A stretch of 64,000 bases of DNA, from assembly GCF_022921075.1 (NCBI RefSeq), contig NZ_CP095050.1, forward strand, positions 2,294,001 to 2,358,000. Direction: 5' to 3'. The translations under genes were made by a program, and so were the position numbers. This document shows, in pieces, positions 33,228 to 42,829 of the stretch. Numbering within the stretch: the stretch's first letter is position 1; the number at the start of each line of letters is the position of its first letter. Origin of the DNA: Hymenobacter sp. 5317J-9. Its GTDB lineage: Bacteria; Bacteroidota; Bacteroidia; Cytophagales; Hymenobacteraceae. Below the pieces are notes generated by a model. It worked only from the letters and a program-made list of their open reading frames with translations. It did not search any database and had not been told where the DNA came from.

Positions 33228-34955
33228 CTAGCGCGCTTGTGCAGCCACTTCGTACACGTAGATGTGCCAGTAGGCCCGGGCATCGGCAAAGTCGGCCACG
33301 GGCCGCAGGCCGCTACGGGCGGGGCTAGCCAGCCGCGCCGCGCTGAAGATGAAGCGGCCTCCCATTTTTCGGAACGCGGCGGCATCAAGGGCCCAGTCCT
33401 GCACGGTGCGCACGGGCGAGGCGGGCACGAGAAAGTTGCGGCCCAGCTCGTGCGAGAAAAAGTAGCAGCGGTTGCCCCAGGCATCGAAGTAGGTGCGCAG
33501 GGCGGGGTCTTTGGCCAGCTCGCCGGCAATGAGGGGGCGGAACCGGTGCTTGTAGCTCAGCGGGTAGCTGTTCTGGTTGCTGTCGAGGGTGTAGAAGTCG
33601 TTGAGCTGGGCCACGGCGGGCGCAAAGCCGAGGCAGCCGACGCGGTAGCCGCTGGGTGGCATACCTGTGCGCTGAGCTAAGTAGGTTTTGATGTTGGTGA
33701 ATAGCGGCGTGGCCACGTACTGGGCGTAATTCGGCTGGCCCTTTTTGGGATGCCCGGCCAGCTCGCGCAGGTTGTTGGTCCATTCGGTATTCATCAGCAG
33801 GCCGATGCAGAGCTGCCCCGCCACCAGCACCCCGGCCACCAGGTGCCGGCGGGGCGGCAGCAGCCGTAGGCTCAGCGCCAGCACGCCAAAACTGGCTAGC
33901 GGCAGCAGGAACCCCAGCCGCGTGAGGTTGAAGGCGTGTAGCAGCGGCAGGCGGTGTTGCACCAAGGCCACGCCCTGTAGCACAAACCCGCAGAAAATGG
34001 CCACGCCCACCATGCCCACTACCCAAGGGGCCAGCCGGCGCGCGGCCACCCGCCAGCCGCCCCGGCCCCAGGCCAGAGCCGCCAGCACCGCCAGCGCCAT
34101 TGCCCCGCGAAAAAACTGGCTCGAATGGTATTGCCCCAGCAACAGGAAATTAGCCGCCGAGCGCAGGCCGGGCCCCAGCCCAAACGCCACCGTCCGCAGC
34201 AAATCATGCTCGACGCGGTGCGACACGAATTGCTGCGTCACCAGCAGCGAATAAAAAAGCGGCCACTCCACCACCACGTACATCAGCGCCAGCAGGGCCG
34301 CGGCGGCCCTGACTCGCCACGCAGCCGCGCGGCGCCCGTGCCAGGCGTCATACAGCGCCAGCCCCGCCATGGCCCCGCCAAGGAAAGGACCCACAAACAC
34401 AAAAAACGACCACACCGGAAATGCCGCCACCAGCAGCCAGGGCCACCACTTCCCGCGGCCTTCGCGCAGGCGCAACACTGCCAGCAGCAGGGCCGGCTGC
34501 CCTAGCACCGTCAGGCCATACACGGAATAAATGGGCAGCGTGGCCCAGGCCAGCGCCAGGCCCGCCGCCAGCCACCGCCGCTTTGGGCCCGGCAGCCAGC
34601 GGTGGCGCAGCAGCGCCCACATGCCCAGCAACCCCAGCAGCCGCACCAACACCTGGTTTATGAGGTAAGCGGCCCAGGGGAGAAACATCCCAAACAGCCA
34701 CACCGTCGGGTTCAGCCCCGAGCGCAGGGCGTTGCGCGGCAACCCGTTCATGATGCTCGGTATCACGGTAGTAGGCCGATAGTCGAACACCACCCGAAAC
34801 TTGTTCAGCAGATAAGGGCTGCCGATTTCGGTGTCCAGGTTGTCGTGGATGGTGATAAAGCTGTGGCTGCCCAGCGCCAGAAACGGCAGCAGAAACAGCA
34901 CCAGCCCCGCCAGCGCCAGGGGCAACGGCCGTAGAAATGTGCGCCCGGTTTTCAT
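33228..34955 (-). CDS. Polytopic membrane protein, possible DUF6044-like / GT-C-like
   Basis: 575 residues from ATG 34955 (MKTGRTFLRPLPLALAG); a longer start would overlap the upstream gene. About ten to twelve hydrophobic segments, with an early extracytoplasmic motif ITIHDNLDTEIGS containing two Asp residues that recalls the acidic loop of GT-C glycosyltransferases. The C-terminal ~170 residues are hydrophilic and probably extracytoplasmic. I recall a DUF6044 assignment for similar proteins but cannot confirm it. Placement 19 bases after a GT4 gene suggests a surface-polysaccharide role. Confidence 0.6.
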   Translation of the reverse strand: MKTGRTFLRPLPLALAGLVLFLLPFLALGSHSFITIHDNLDTEIGSPYLLNKFRVVFDYRPTTVIPSIMNGLPRNALRSGLNPTVWLFGMFLPWAAYLINQVLVRLLGLLGMWALLRHRWLPGPKRRWLAAGLALAWATLPIYSVYGLTVLGQPALLLAVLRLREGRGKWWPWLLVAAFPVWSFFVFVGPFLGGAMAGLALYDAWHGRRAAAWRVRAAAALLALMYVVVEWPLFYSLLVTQQFVSHRVEHDLLRTVAFGLGPGLRSAANFLLLGQYHSSQFFRGAMALAVLAALAWGRGGWRVAARRLAPWVVGMVGVAIFCGFVLQGVALVQHRLPLLHAFNLTRLGFLLPLASFGVLALSLRLLPPRRHLVAGVLVAGQLCIGLLMNTEWTNNLRELAGHPKKGQPNYAQYVATPLFTNIKTYLAQRTGMPPSGYRVGCLGFAPAVAQLNDFYTLDSNQNSYPLSYKHRFRPLIAGELAKDPALRTYFDAWGNRCYFFSHELGRNFLVPASPVRTVQDWALDAAAFRKMGGRFIFSAARLASPARSGLRPVADFADARAYWHIYVYEVAAQAR

Positions 34956-34974
34956 TGTCCTTCGGTCAGCATGG

Positions 34975-36285
34975 CTAGCTGGCGGCAATTTCGGCCAGGC
35001 GCGCCGTGAGGGCGCGGCGCGAGTAGCGGTGGTGGCTCACGGCTGGCAGGTCGAGGTTGGGGTTGTGGCGCCACTGGGCCACCAGGGTTTCCAGCGTGGC
35101 CAGCATCAGGGCCAAGTTGCGATAGGGCAGAGCTTGGCCCGCATCGCATTCCTGCAGCAGGTTGTCGGCATCGGAACCGGCCGGGCCCACGCACAGAATG
35201 GGTTTGTTCGCCGCCAGGTACTCAAAAATCTTCCCGGGCAGGATGCCGAAATTGCGCGGCACGTCCGGAATGGCCATCAGCAGCGCGGAGGCACTGAGCA
35301 GGTATTCCACCGACTTGTCGTGTGGCACAAACGGAATGAACTCCGTAGCCGCCTGCAAACCCGCCCGCTCAATCTGCCCGCGCAGCTGCGCCGATACCTG
35401 GCCCACAAAGCGCAGCCGCAGCGGCACGTCGGGGTGCCGTTTGGCGCAGGTGGCCACGGCTTCCAGCAGGCATTCAATGTTATAAAGCTCCGTGATGGTG
35501 CCGGTGTGCGTAATGCGCAGGTAGTCGGAAGGCGGCTGCGAGAGCTTCTGAAAATCCGACTCGTCGTAGCCATTGGGCAGCACCTGAAACTTGCCCGCCG
35601 GCAGCTCCGGCAGCTTGGCCAGAAACAGCCGCTTGGTTTCGGGCGAAGTCACCAGCACGGTATCGGCCTGCGTCAGCACTTGCCGCTCGTAGCGCGCATC
35701 GAGCCAGGACGCTAGCGGCGTGTGGTGCAGGTCTTTATAGTAGTAAATGTCCGTCCAGGGGTCGCGCAGGTCGGCCAGCCAGCGCAGGCCGTGGCGCTTT
35801 TTCAGCTCCAGCCCGATGAGCTGCGTGGAGTGCGGCGGCGAGGACGTGAGCACGGCGTCGAACTGCTCACCGGCGGCCAGCAGTTGCTCCACCGCCGCCA
35901 GAGCGTGGCGGTTCCAGCCGCGGCGCGGGTCCGGAATGAACAGGTTGCCACGCACGAAGCGCAGGGCTTTTTGCATCAGACCGGGCTTGCCTTCGTTGGC
36001 GAAGCCGCCGTAGGGCACGGCGCGCCCGGTCAGCTTCTTGTAGCTTTCAAAGGGCTCCGAGGTTTTGGTGCGGATGACGCGCACATCGGCGGGCACTTCG
36101 GCCAGCAGGCTTTCGTCGCGCACGGGGTAGGTGGCCTGGGCCGGGTCCACGGTTATCACGGTGGCCTCCACGCCGAACTGGCCCAGGTGCTTTACCCACT
36201 TGAGGCAGCGCTGCACGCCGGCCCCGCCCGATGGCGGCCAATAATAGGTGATGACAAGCAGGCGCAACGGACGGGTGGCGGGCAC
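34975..36285 (-). CDS. Glycosyltransferase family 4-like protein
   Basis: About 436 residues. N-terminal LLVITYYWPPSGGAGVQRCLKW is the typical opening of GT4 enzymes of this subgroup, and C-terminal IPDVPRNFGILPGKIFEYLA carries the donor-binding E. Start is uncertain: no ATG lies near the conserved N-terminus; GTG at 36285 is used here and TTG at 36267 (MRLLVITYYW) is equally good. The in-frame start at 36429 would overlap the ffh promoter and is unlikely. Cytoplasmic or peripheral GT-B enzyme; donor and acceptor unknown. It heads the minus-strand pair with the polytopic protein. Confidence 0.82.
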   Translation of the reverse strand: MPATRPLRLLVITYYWPPSGGAGVQRCLKWVKHLGQFGVEATVITVDPAQATYPVRDESLLAEVPADVRVIRTKTSEPFESYKKLTGRAVPYGGFANEGKPGLMQKALRFVRGNLFIPDPRRGWNRHALAAVEQLLAAGEQFDAVLTSSPPHSTQLIGLELKKRHGLRWLADLRDPWTDIYYYKDLHHTPLASWLDARYERQVLTQADTVLVTSPETKRLFLAKLPELPAGKFQVLPNGYDESDFQKLSQPPSDYLRITHTGTITELYNIECLLEAVATCAKRHPDVPLRLRFVGQVSAQLRGQIERAGLQAATEFIPFVPHDKSVEYLLSASALLMAIPDVPRNFGILPGKIFEYLAANKPILCVGPAGSDADNLLQECDAGQALPYRNLALMLATLETLVAQWRHNPNLDLPAVSHHRYSRRALTARLAEIAAS

Positions 36286-36324
36286 GGGAGCAGGGGAGAG
36301 CAGGCGGGGCGCGAAGGTACACGC

Positions 36325-36358
36325 TTTGCCGGTTTTCGGCCTTTTGTGGTTACTTTTG
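36325..36358 (+). promoter_or_regulatory. Promoter of ffh
   Basis: TTTG at 36325-36328 and TACTTTTG at 36351-36358 match the Bacteroidota -33 and -7 consensus with a 22-base gap. The predicted transcript starts about 75 bases before the ffh ATG. Confidence 0.6.
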
Positions 36359-36440
36359 GGGTTCAATAACTGCCTGATTTCGCGCGGCTCGTCCGCGCCC
36401 GGTCGGCTTCTTCCGTACCTCCCGCTCAACTCAGCGATTC

Positions 36441-37808
36441 ATGTTTGATAATCTCTCCACTAAGCTCGACCGGGCGATAAAAACCCTGAAAGGTCAGGGC
36501 AGCATCTCGGAAATCAACGTCGCGGCCACCATCAAGGAAATCCGCCGCGCCCTGGTCGATGCCGACGTTAACTACAAGGTTGCCAAAGAAGTAACCGACA
36601 AAATCAAAGATGCCGCCATGGGCCGCGACGTGCTCACGGCCGTGTCGCCGGGCCAGCTCATGGTCAAAATCGTCTACGATGAGCTCACCGAGCTCATGGG
36701 CGGCGAGAAGAAGGACATCGTCATCAAGGGCGACCCGGCCGTGATTCTGCTCTCGGGCCTGCAGGGTTCGGGCAAAACCACCTTCGCCGGCAAGCTGGCC
36801 AGCTACGTCAAGAAGCAGGGCCGCAACACCCTGCTGGTGGCTTGCGACGTGTATCGCCCAGCTGCTATCGACCAGTTGAAGGTGCTGGGCGAGCAAATCG
36901 GCGTGGAAGTGTATTCGGAAGTTGAGAACAAAAACCCGGTTGAAATCTCGCGCAACGCCATCGACTACGCCCGCAAAAACGGCAAGAAGGTGGTGATTAT
37001 CGACACCGCCGGCCGCCTGGCCGTGGACGAGCAGATGATGCGCGAGATTGAGGCCGTGAAGTCGGCCATCAACCCCAGCGAAACGCTGTTTGTGGTGGAC
37101 TCCATGACCGGCCAGGACGCCGTGAACACTGCTAAAACCTTCAACGACCGCCTCAACTTCGACGGCGTGGTGCTCACCAAGCTCGACGGCGACTCGCGCG
37201 GCGGTGCGGCCCTCTCCATTCGGGCCGTGGTGGAAAAGCCAATCAAGTTCATCTCGACGGGCGAGAAGATGGACGCCCTCGACCTGTTCTACCCCGACCG
37301 CATGGCCCAGCGCATCCTGGGCATGGGCGACGTGATTTCGCTGGTGGAGCGGGCGCAGCAGCAGTTCGACGAGGACGAAGCCAAGCGCATCGAAAAGAAA
37401 ATCCGGAAGAACCAATTCGACTTCAACGACTTCCTCGGCCAGCTCGAGCAAATCAAGAAGATGGGCAACATCAAGGACTTGATGGGCATGATTCCGGGCA
37501 TGAGCAAGGCCATGAAGGATGTGGAAATCGACGACGACGCCTTCAAGCCCGTCGAGGCCATCATTCGGAGCATGACCAAGCAGGAGCGCGCTAACCCCGA
37601 CCTGCTCAACGCCTCGCGCAAGCGCCGCCTAGCCAAAGGCTCGGGCACGGAGCTGCAGCAGGTGAACGACCTGATGAAGCAGTTCGACCAGATGCGCCAG
37701 ATGATGCGCAAAATGAACAAGCTCAGCCAGACCAAAGGCGGCCTCGCCCAGATGCAGAAGATGATGGGCGGCATGCGCGGCGGTGGCGGCGGCATGATGG
37801 GCCGCTAA
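36441..37808 (+). CDS. ffh: Signal recognition particle GTPase Ffh
   Basis: 455 residues. SRP54 N domain (1-~90), G domain with P-loop LLSGLQGSGKTTFAGKLA, VACDVYRPAAIDQL, DTAGRLAVDEQMM and TKLDGDSRGGAALS, then the Met-rich M domain (~300-430) that binds SRP RNA and signal sequences. The tail ends in a Gly/Met run (GGMRGGGGGMMGR), as in other bacterial Ffh proteins. It targets nascent membrane proteins to FtsY and the Sec translocon. Single-gene unit with its own promoter and an unusual perfect palindromic terminator. Confidence 0.97.
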   Translation: MFDNLSTKLDRAIKTLKGQGSISEINVAATIKEIRRALVDADVNYKVAKEVTDKIKDAAMGRDVLTAVSPGQLMVKIVYDELTELMGGEKKDIVIKGDPAVILLSGLQGSGKTTFAGKLASYVKKQGRNTLLVACDVYRPAAIDQLKVLGEQIGVEVYSEVENKNPVEISRNAIDYARKNGKKVVIIDTAGRLAVDEQMMREIEAVKSAINPSETLFVVDSMTGQDAVNTAKTFNDRLNFDGVVLTKLDGDSRGGAALSIRAVVEKPIKFISTGEKMDALDLFYPDRMAQRILGMGDVISLVERAQQQFDEDEAKRIEKKIRKNQFDFNDFLGQLEQIKKMGNIKDLMGMIPGMSKAMKDVEIDDDAFKPVEAIIRSMTKQERANPDLLNASRKRRLAKGSGTELQQVNDLMKQFDQMRQMMRKMNKLSQTKGGLAQMQKMMGGMRGGGGGMMGR

Positions 37809-37820
37809 CGTCGGCGCTAC

Positions 37821-37884
37821 GGCGCACGGCCCCAACGAAAAAGCCCGGACAATTGTCCGGGCTTTTTCGTTGGGGCCGTGCGCC
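37821..37884. terminator. Perfect 64-bp palindrome with intrinsic terminator after ffh
   Basis: The two 32-base halves (37821-37852 and 37853-37884) are exact reverse complements with no spacer. The core AAAAAGCCCGGACAA/TTGTCCGGGCTTTTT is a bidirectional terminator, and the outer 16 bases extend the stem beyond what termination needs. Confidence 0.85.
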
Positions 37885-38025
37885 GAGAGCAAGGAAAAGC
37901 AGGGCAGCAACGGGCAAATCAGAACGGCCCAGCTGAAAAAGTTATCGAGTCAGGAATCTTTTGGTGCAATTCTTGTTAGCCTCATCGTGAAAGAATAGTT
38001 TTTTAAGGTGTTTTGGTATGGAAAG

Positions 38026-38053
38026 GGACGGCGCGCTGCGTCGTCCTTTTTTT
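38026..38053 (+). terminator. Orphan intrinsic terminator (plus strand)
   Basis: GGACGGCGC and GCGTCGTCC pair with one G-U around a 3-base loop, followed by seven T. It lies 140 bases past the ffh terminator, with no recognised gene ending there. It may end a short RNA from 37.9-38.0 kb; a weak TAGTTTTT at 37996 is the nearest promoter-like element. A 20-codon ORF overlapping the hairpin looks fortuitous. Confidence 0.5.
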
Positions 38054-38078
38054 ATTGCTTTGGCTGTGAGGTCCAAAT

Positions 38079-38113
38079 AAAAGCCCGGCTCCGCTCTGCG
38101 GGGCCGGGCTTTT
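38079..38113 (-). terminator. Intrinsic terminator of katG
   Basis: AAAAGCCCGGC and GCCGGGCTTTT form an 11-bp stem 28 bases past the katG stop on the minus strand. It is symmetrical and may act in both directions. Confidence 0.8.
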
Positions 38114-38141
38114 GTCAATCGCGGCTTTGCACTGAGCAACG

Positions 38142-40439
38142 CTAGGCTTTCACGTCGTAGCGGTCCAACATCATCACCTTGTGCCAAGCCTTCACGAAGG
38201 CCTTCACGAAGCGCGGGTGGCCGTCCTGGCCGGCGTACACCTCGGCCACGGCACGGAGCTGGCTGTTCGAACCGAATACGAGGTCGGCGCGGGTGGCCGC
38301 GTAGCCCTTCTTACCAGCGGTGCGGGGTTCGAGGGTGAAGGTCAGGCCCGCCGGGTCGGCCTTTTTCCAATCGAAGTCCGGGCTGGTGAGCACCGTGAAG
38401 AAGTCGTTGGTGAGAACGCCCACGCGGTCGGTGAAGATGCCGTAAGGGGAGCTGTCGTGGTTGGCGTTCATGGCGCGCAGGCCGCCGGTGAGGGCCACCC
38501 ACTCGGGCGCGGTCAGCGACAGCAGCTGTGCTTTATCGAGGAACATCTGCTCCGGGGCCACGCCTTGGGCGATGTCTTTGAAGCCTTTGTCGAGGTAGTT
38601 GCGGAAGCCGTCGGCCACGGGCTTGAGCCAGTTGAACATCTCGATGTCGGTGAGTTCCTGCGTGGTATCGCGGCGGCCGGGGGTGAAGGGCACTTCGGTA
38701 GGCACGCCCGCGTCGGCGGCGGCTTTTTCGAGCGCCGCGCAACCGCCCAGCACGATGAGGTCGGCCAGCGACACTTTTTTGCCGCCCGCGGCGGCGCCGT
38801 TGAATTTTTCCTGCAGGGTGCGCAGGGCCGCTACCACGGGCACCGTGCGGCGGTTCACAGCCCAATCCTTTTGCGGGGTCAGGGCGAGGCGGCCGCCGTT
38901 GGCGCCGCCGCGCTTGTCGCTGTGGCGGTGCGTCACGGCTGCCGAGAAGGCGGTGAACACCAGGTCAGACACTGACAGGCTCAGGCCCATGATGTCCTTT
39001 TTCAGCGCCGCCACGTCGGCCGCGTCGATAGGCGTGTAGTCGGCCACTGGGATGGGGTCCTGCCACAGCAGGTCGTTATCGTTGCGCTTTTCGGGGCCGA
39101 GGTAGCGCTCGCGCGGGCCCATATCGCGGTGCGTGAGCTTGTACCAGGCTTTGGAAAAGGCCTGAGTGAAGGCGTCGAAATCGCCCAGGAATTTCTCGCA
39201 TACCTTCCGGTATTCGGGGTCTTCCTTCAGCGCGATATCGGTGGTCATCATCATCAGCGCGTTCATCTGGCCGGGGATGTGGGCGTCGGGCGTTTTGGGC
39301 GCGTTTTTGTCCACGGGCGTCCACTGCAGGGCGCCGGCCGGGCTTTTGGTCTGCTCCCACTCAAACTTGAAGAGGTTGGTGAGGTAGTCGTTGTCCCACT
39401 GCGTGGGGTTGGGTGTCCAGCTGCCTTCGATGCCGTTGGTCATCGTGTTTTCGGCGTTGCCGTTGCCGCGCGGGTTGTGCCAGCCCAGGCCCATCTGCTC
39501 CATTGGGGCGATTTCGGGCGGCATCCCGATTTCCTTCGAGGGCACCATGCCGTGGCTCTTGCCGAAGGCGTGGCCGCCGGCAATGAGGGCCACGGTTTCC
39601 TCGTTGTTCATGGCCATGCGCGTGAAGGTGGTCCGGATGTCGCGGGCCGAGCCCAGCGGGTCGCCGTTGGCGTAGGGCCCTTCCGGGTTCACGTAAATCA
39701 GGGCTTGGTGCGAGGCGGCCAGCGGGTTTTCGAGGTCGTAGTCGGCGTCGCCGTTCTGGCCGCGCCAGCGCTTATCGCGGTTCACCATCTTGTCGGGCGC
39801 CTCGGCCGTGCGCAGGTCGTGAATCACCTCGGGGCCCCAGTAAGTGGCGTTGTCGGCCTCCCAGGCATCCTGGCGGCCGCCGGCGAAGCCGTAGGTGGGG
39901 AAGCCCATGATTTCCAGCGCGCAGTTGCCGGTCAGCACGATGAGGTCGGCCCAGGAGAGGGCGCTGCCGTACTTCTGCTTGATGGGCCAGATGAGGCGGC
40001 GCGACTTGTCGGTGTTGCCGTTGTCCCACCAGCTGTCGATGGGGGCGAAGCGCTGCAGGGCCTCGCCGGCGCCGCCGCGGCCGTCGGCAATGCGGTAGGT
40101 GCCGGCCGAATGCCAGGCCATGCGAATCATCTGCGGGCCGTAGTTGCCGTAGTCCGACGGCCACCAGTCCACCGACGTGGTCAGGAAGCTTTTGATTTCC
40201 TGCTTCAGCGCCTCCAAATCAATCTTATTGAAGGCAGCGGCGTAGTCGAAATCCTCGCCCAGCGGGTTGGCCTGTGGCCCGTTCTGGTGCAGCAGCTCCA
40301 CTTTCAGGCGGTTGGGGTACCAGTCGGCGAGGGTGGGCGGGGTACCTTCCACGCCGCCGATGCGGTCGCCGCCGAAGGGGCACTTGCCCTGCATGTTGAA
40401 GGACGCGGTGTTGGTTTTGTCGTGTTCGATGTGGAGCAT
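38142..40439 (-). CDS. katG: Catalase-peroxidase KatG
   Basis: 765 residues from ATG 40439 ([14 protein letters not shown]), normal for the family; an 18-residue longer start is less typical. Heme enzyme that breaks down hydrogen peroxide. Distal site [12 protein letters not shown] gives catalytic Arg, Trp and His. The Tyr of [10 protein letters not shown] and Met of RMAMNNEE complete the Met-Tyr-Trp cross-link. Proximal His is in [11 protein letters not shown]. The C-terminal half is the degenerate second peroxidase domain. No signal peptide, so cytoplasmic. The divergent 326-base gap to the cytochrome b gene has no recognised OxyR or PerR operator. Confidence 0.96.
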   Translation of the reverse strand: MLHIEHDKTNTASFNMQGKCPFGGDRIGGVEGTPPTLADWYPNRLKVELLHQNGPQANPLGEDFDYAAAFNKIDLEALKQEIKSFLTTSVDWWPSDYGNYGPQMIRMAWHSAGTYRIADGRGGAGEALQRFAPIDSWWDNGNTDKSRRLIWPIKQKYGSALSWADLIVLTGNCALEIMGFPTYGFAGGRQDAWEADNATYWGPEVIHDLRTAEAPDKMVNRDKRWRGQNGDADYDLENPLAASHQALIYVNPEGPYANGDPLGSARDIRTTFTRMAMNNEETVALIAGGHAFGKSHGMVPSKEIGMPPEIAPMEQMGLGWHNPRGNGNAENTMTNGIEGSWTPNPTQWDNDYLTNLFKFEWEQTKSPAGALQWTPVDKNAPKTPDAHIPGQMNALMMMTTDIALKEDPEYRKVCEKFLGDFDAFTQAFSKAWYKLTHRDMGPRERYLGPEKRNDNDLLWQDPIPVADYTPIDAADVAALKKDIMGLSLSVSDLVFTAFSAAVTHRHSDKRGGANGGRLALTPQKDWAVNRRTVPVVAALRTLQEKFNGAAAGGKKVSLADLIVLGGCAALEKAAADAGVPTEVPFTPGRRDTTQELTDIEMFNWLKPVADGFRNYLDKGFKDIAQGVAPEQMFLDKAQLLSLTAPEWVALTGGLRAMNANHDSSPYGIFTDRVGVLTNDFFTVLTSPDFDWKKADPAGLTFTLEPRTAGKKGYAATRADLVFGSNSQLRAVAEVYAGQDGHPRFVKAFVKAWHKVMMLDRYDVKA

Positions 40440-40765
40440 AAAAGTTTGGGGTTGTTGGCAGAATGCAAGTGGATTAGCGGCAGCGTTCAGCAACGTACCG
40501 CTGTGATTGTGAAGGGCGCATTAACTAAGTTGCAAGCGCCCGCCGGTTACGGCCGTGCTTTACGGTAATTCGCCTACAGAGGTGCTTATAAGCCAAAATT
40601 GTGTAAGGCGATGCCGCTGCAATCCGCATCCCGGCAGGGGGCCGGCGTTCAGAAATTGACTGTTGGGCCGGGGGCGGTGTAAGGTTGAGCGGGGCGGCCC
40701 GTCTGGCAGGGCGGGCCCACGCGTCCGCAGTACCTTGCACCTGTTTCCCGCGCATCTCAAAATTT
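40440..40765. other. Divergent intergenic region katG / cytochrome b
   Basis: This 326-base gap contains no credible gene. An imperfect inverted repeat, CGCCTACA (40571-40578) and TGTAAGGCG (40602-40610), with one bulged base, could be an operator for either gene. No strong TAnnTTTG element was found on either strand. Confidence 0.4.
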
Positions 40766-41491
40766 ATGAAACAGCTCGTTGAAAAGCACCCGCTGGCCAT
40801 TCGCTGGTTTCACTGGGTCAATTTTCCGGTCCTTGCCCTCATGATTTGGAGCGGGCTCTGGATTTACTGGGCCAACGACGTGTACCGCCTCGGCTGGGGT
40901 AACACCACGCTGCTCAAGTTCTTTCCGCAGTCGTTCTATGAGGCGTTCAACATCCCTTTCCAACTCGCCAAGGGCATGAGCTGGCACTTCGTGCTGATGT
41001 GGGTGTTCTTCTTGAACGGCCTGCTCTACGTGCTTTACACCATTTTCTCGGGCGAGTGGCGCTACCTGCTGCCCACCCGGCACTCGTTCAAAGAAGCCAT
41101 CCAAGTAGTATTGCACGACCTGGGCCTCTCCAAAAAGTCGCTGCCGGTGCGCAAATTCAACGGCGCCCAGCAGATTGCCTACACCAGCGTCATTCTGATG
41201 GGCGTGGGCTCGGTGCTCAGTGGGCTGGCCATTTACAAGCCGGTGCAGTTCAGCTGGCTCACGCAGCTGCTGGGCGGCTACGAGTTCGCGCGAATCATCC
41301 ACTTTGCTCTCACCATCGGCTACGTGCTGTTTTTCGTGGTGCACATTGCCCAGGTGGTGCGGGCGGGCTGGAATAATTTCCGGGCCATGGTGGCGGGTTT
41401 TGAAATCGTGGAGGTGAACCCCGCTACGCACGAAGTCAAGGCCGGCCCCACGGCCCTGCCGCCCGCCGATGCTTCCCTTTCTCCCAACTAG
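40766..41491 (+). CDS. Cytochrome b561-type membrane subunit
   Basis: 241 residues from ATG 40766 (MKQLVEKHPLAIRWFHWVNF). Four to five membrane segments with heme-ligand-type His residues: RWFHWVNFP in helix 1, SWHFVLMWVFF in the next, ARIIHFALTIGYVLFFVVHIAQV in the last pair. This is the Ni-Fe hydrogenase/thiosulfate-reductase cytochrome b group. It probably passes electrons between the quinone pool and the periplasmic molybdopterin protein encoded 15 bases downstream. The long in-frame leader back to 40685 is not conserved-looking and is rejected. Confidence 0.87.
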   Translation: MKQLVEKHPLAIRWFHWVNFPVLALMIWSGLWIYWANDVYRLGWGNTTLLKFFPQSFYEAFNIPFQLAKGMSWHFVLMWVFFLNGLLYVLYTIFSGEWRYLLPTRHSFKEAIQVVLHDLGLSKKSLPVRKFNGAQQIAYTSVILMGVGSVLSGLAIYKPVQFSWLTQLLGGYEFARIIHFALTIGYVLFFVVHIAQVVRAGWNNFRAMVAGFEIVEVNPATHEVKAGPTALPPADASLSPN

Positions 41492-41506
41492 CTGACCGTA
41501 GCAGCC

Positions 41507-42340
41507 ATGTCTGAAAAAACTCCTGTTCCGGCTCCGGCAGAACAACTCCAAGAGCCCTTGCGCTCCGAAGCCGCGGTGATGGCCGAGGCCCGGCGTCGTT
41601 CGCGCCGCTCGTTTATCGGCCTGGGGCTGGCCGGCCTAGTGGGCCTGGGCGGCTGGAAATGGCTGATTTCGCAGCCCGAAGACGACGGCATTCCGCGCCC
41701 GCTGCGCAAGGTGCTCGACGCCAACGGCCGCCTCAGCCACGCCTATTACAAGCAGACGCGGCTGGCGCCGGAGTTTGCCCGCAGCCGCGCCCGCGCCCCG
41801 CGCAAAAACGGCACCTACGGCCTCAAAAGCGAGCTGGACCCGGACACTTGGCGGATGCGCGTGCAAGGCTACGGCACCGACAAGGTGCAGGAATTTACGT
41901 TGGCCGACGTGCAGGCACTACCCAAAGTGGAGATGGTGACCGAGCTGAAATGCATCGAAGGCTGGAGCGTGGTGGTGCACTGGGCCGGCGCCCGCCTGTC
42001 CGATTTTCTGGCCAAATACCCGCTGGCCAACCGGAGCGGCCAACCCTTCGACCCGCGCAACCCGCCCGCCGACGTGGCGCCCTACGCCGGCCTCGTCACG
42101 CCCGACGGCAAATACTACGTGGGCCTCGACCAGGACACCGTGCTCCACCCGCAAACGCTGCTCTGCTACGAAATGAACGGCAAGCCCCTCACGCCGGAGC
42201 ACGGCGCGCCGCTCCGCCTCGTCACCCCGCTCAAATACGGCATCAAGCACCTCAAGCGCATCGGCACCCTGACTTTCGCCGATACCCGGCCCAATGACTT
42301 GTGGGCGGAGATGGGCTACGACTGGGATTCGGGGCACTAA
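41507..42340 (+). CDS. Tat-exported molybdopterin oxidoreductase (sulfite-oxidase fold, YedY-like)
   Basis: 277 residues. The N-terminal region has a twin-arginine motif SRRSFIGLGLAGLVGLGG, so the folded protein should be exported by Tat or anchored by that helix. The molybdenum ligand is the Cys in VTELKCIEGWSVVVHW. LVTPDGKYYVGLDQDTV and HGAPLRLVTPLKYGIKHLK are usual for the SUOX fold. Paired with a cytochrome b561-like subunit instead of MsrQ, so it may be a reductase or dehydrogenase of unknown substrate rather than a true MsrP; I saw no evidence to choose. Confidence 0.88.
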   Translation: MSEKTPVPAPAEQLQEPLRSEAAVMAEARRRSRRSFIGLGLAGLVGLGGWKWLISQPEDDGIPRPLRKVLDANGRLSHAYYKQTRLAPEFARSRARAPRKNGTYGLKSELDPDTWRMRVQGYGTDKVQEFTLADVQALPKVEMVTELKCIEGWSVVVHWAGARLSDFLAKYPLANRSGQPFDPRNPPADVAPYAGLVTPDGKYYVGLDQDTVLHPQTLLCYEMNGKPLTPEHGAPLRLVTPLKYGIKHLKRIGTLTFADTRPNDLWAEMGYDWDSGH

Positions 42341-42426
42341 GCGAAATCGTGAAATGATGAGTTTAAAGTTCTGGTTGCGTTGTTGGCGCAAGAGAAGCAT
42401 CGGACTCACCATTTCACCAACGCACA

Positions 42427-42750
42427 TTAATGCACCACCCGCAGCTCGTAGCGCTCGGGCGAGGTGCCGGGAATGTGCCAGGCGCCCACGCGGCTGGGAC
42501 CGTAGCCCAGATTCACCTTCAGCCATTCGTCGCGGGTGGGCAACATGCCGATGATTTCCTGTTCGAGGTGGGCCAGGTCCTGGCGCAATTGCTCCACGCT
42601 GTGAGCGGGCTCGTTCTGACTTGTGCTTGACGCGTTGGCCTGCGGGACGGCAATGGCGCGCTGGATGGCTTTCTCAGTTTCCAGATAAGCATCTACTTTT
42701 TCCTCCAGCGGAACGAGGGCAGGGTCGAGGTAATCAAGATTGGAAGCCAT
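42427..42750 (-). CDS. Hypothetical protein, acidic helical
   Basis: 107 residues, not recognised. The N-terminal half is acidic and predicted helical (LVPLEEKVDAYLETEKAIQR). A helix (SVEQLRQDLAHLEQEIIG) follows, then a C-terminal segment with several aromatic residues (NLGYGPSRVGAWHIPGTSPE). No signal peptide or membrane segment, so cytoplasmic. It starts 79 bases downstream of the DUF2256 stop on the same strand. Coding is supported by the coherent amphipathic pattern, but there is no family identification. Confidence 0.5.
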   Translation of the reverse strand: MASNLDYLDPALVPLEEKVDAYLETEKAIQRAIAVPQANASSTSQNEPAHSVEQLRQDLAHLEQEIIGMLPTRDEWLKVNLGYGPSRVGAWHIPGTSPERYELRVVH

Positions 42751-42829
42751 AAATGGGGCGCTTGTTGGTACTGTTTCGGGAGCAAAACGGGCAGTTTGGC
42801 CAAAAAGATACAGCGACGCCCAGCCGCCC

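Noticed and set aside
39129..40568. 479-codon plus-strand open frame
   Set aside because: Lies entirely antisense to katG with no recognisable domain.
40525..40800. 91-codon minus-strand ORF upstream of the cytochrome gene
   Set aside because: Overlaps the cytochrome start and has no domain or promoter; likely random open frame.
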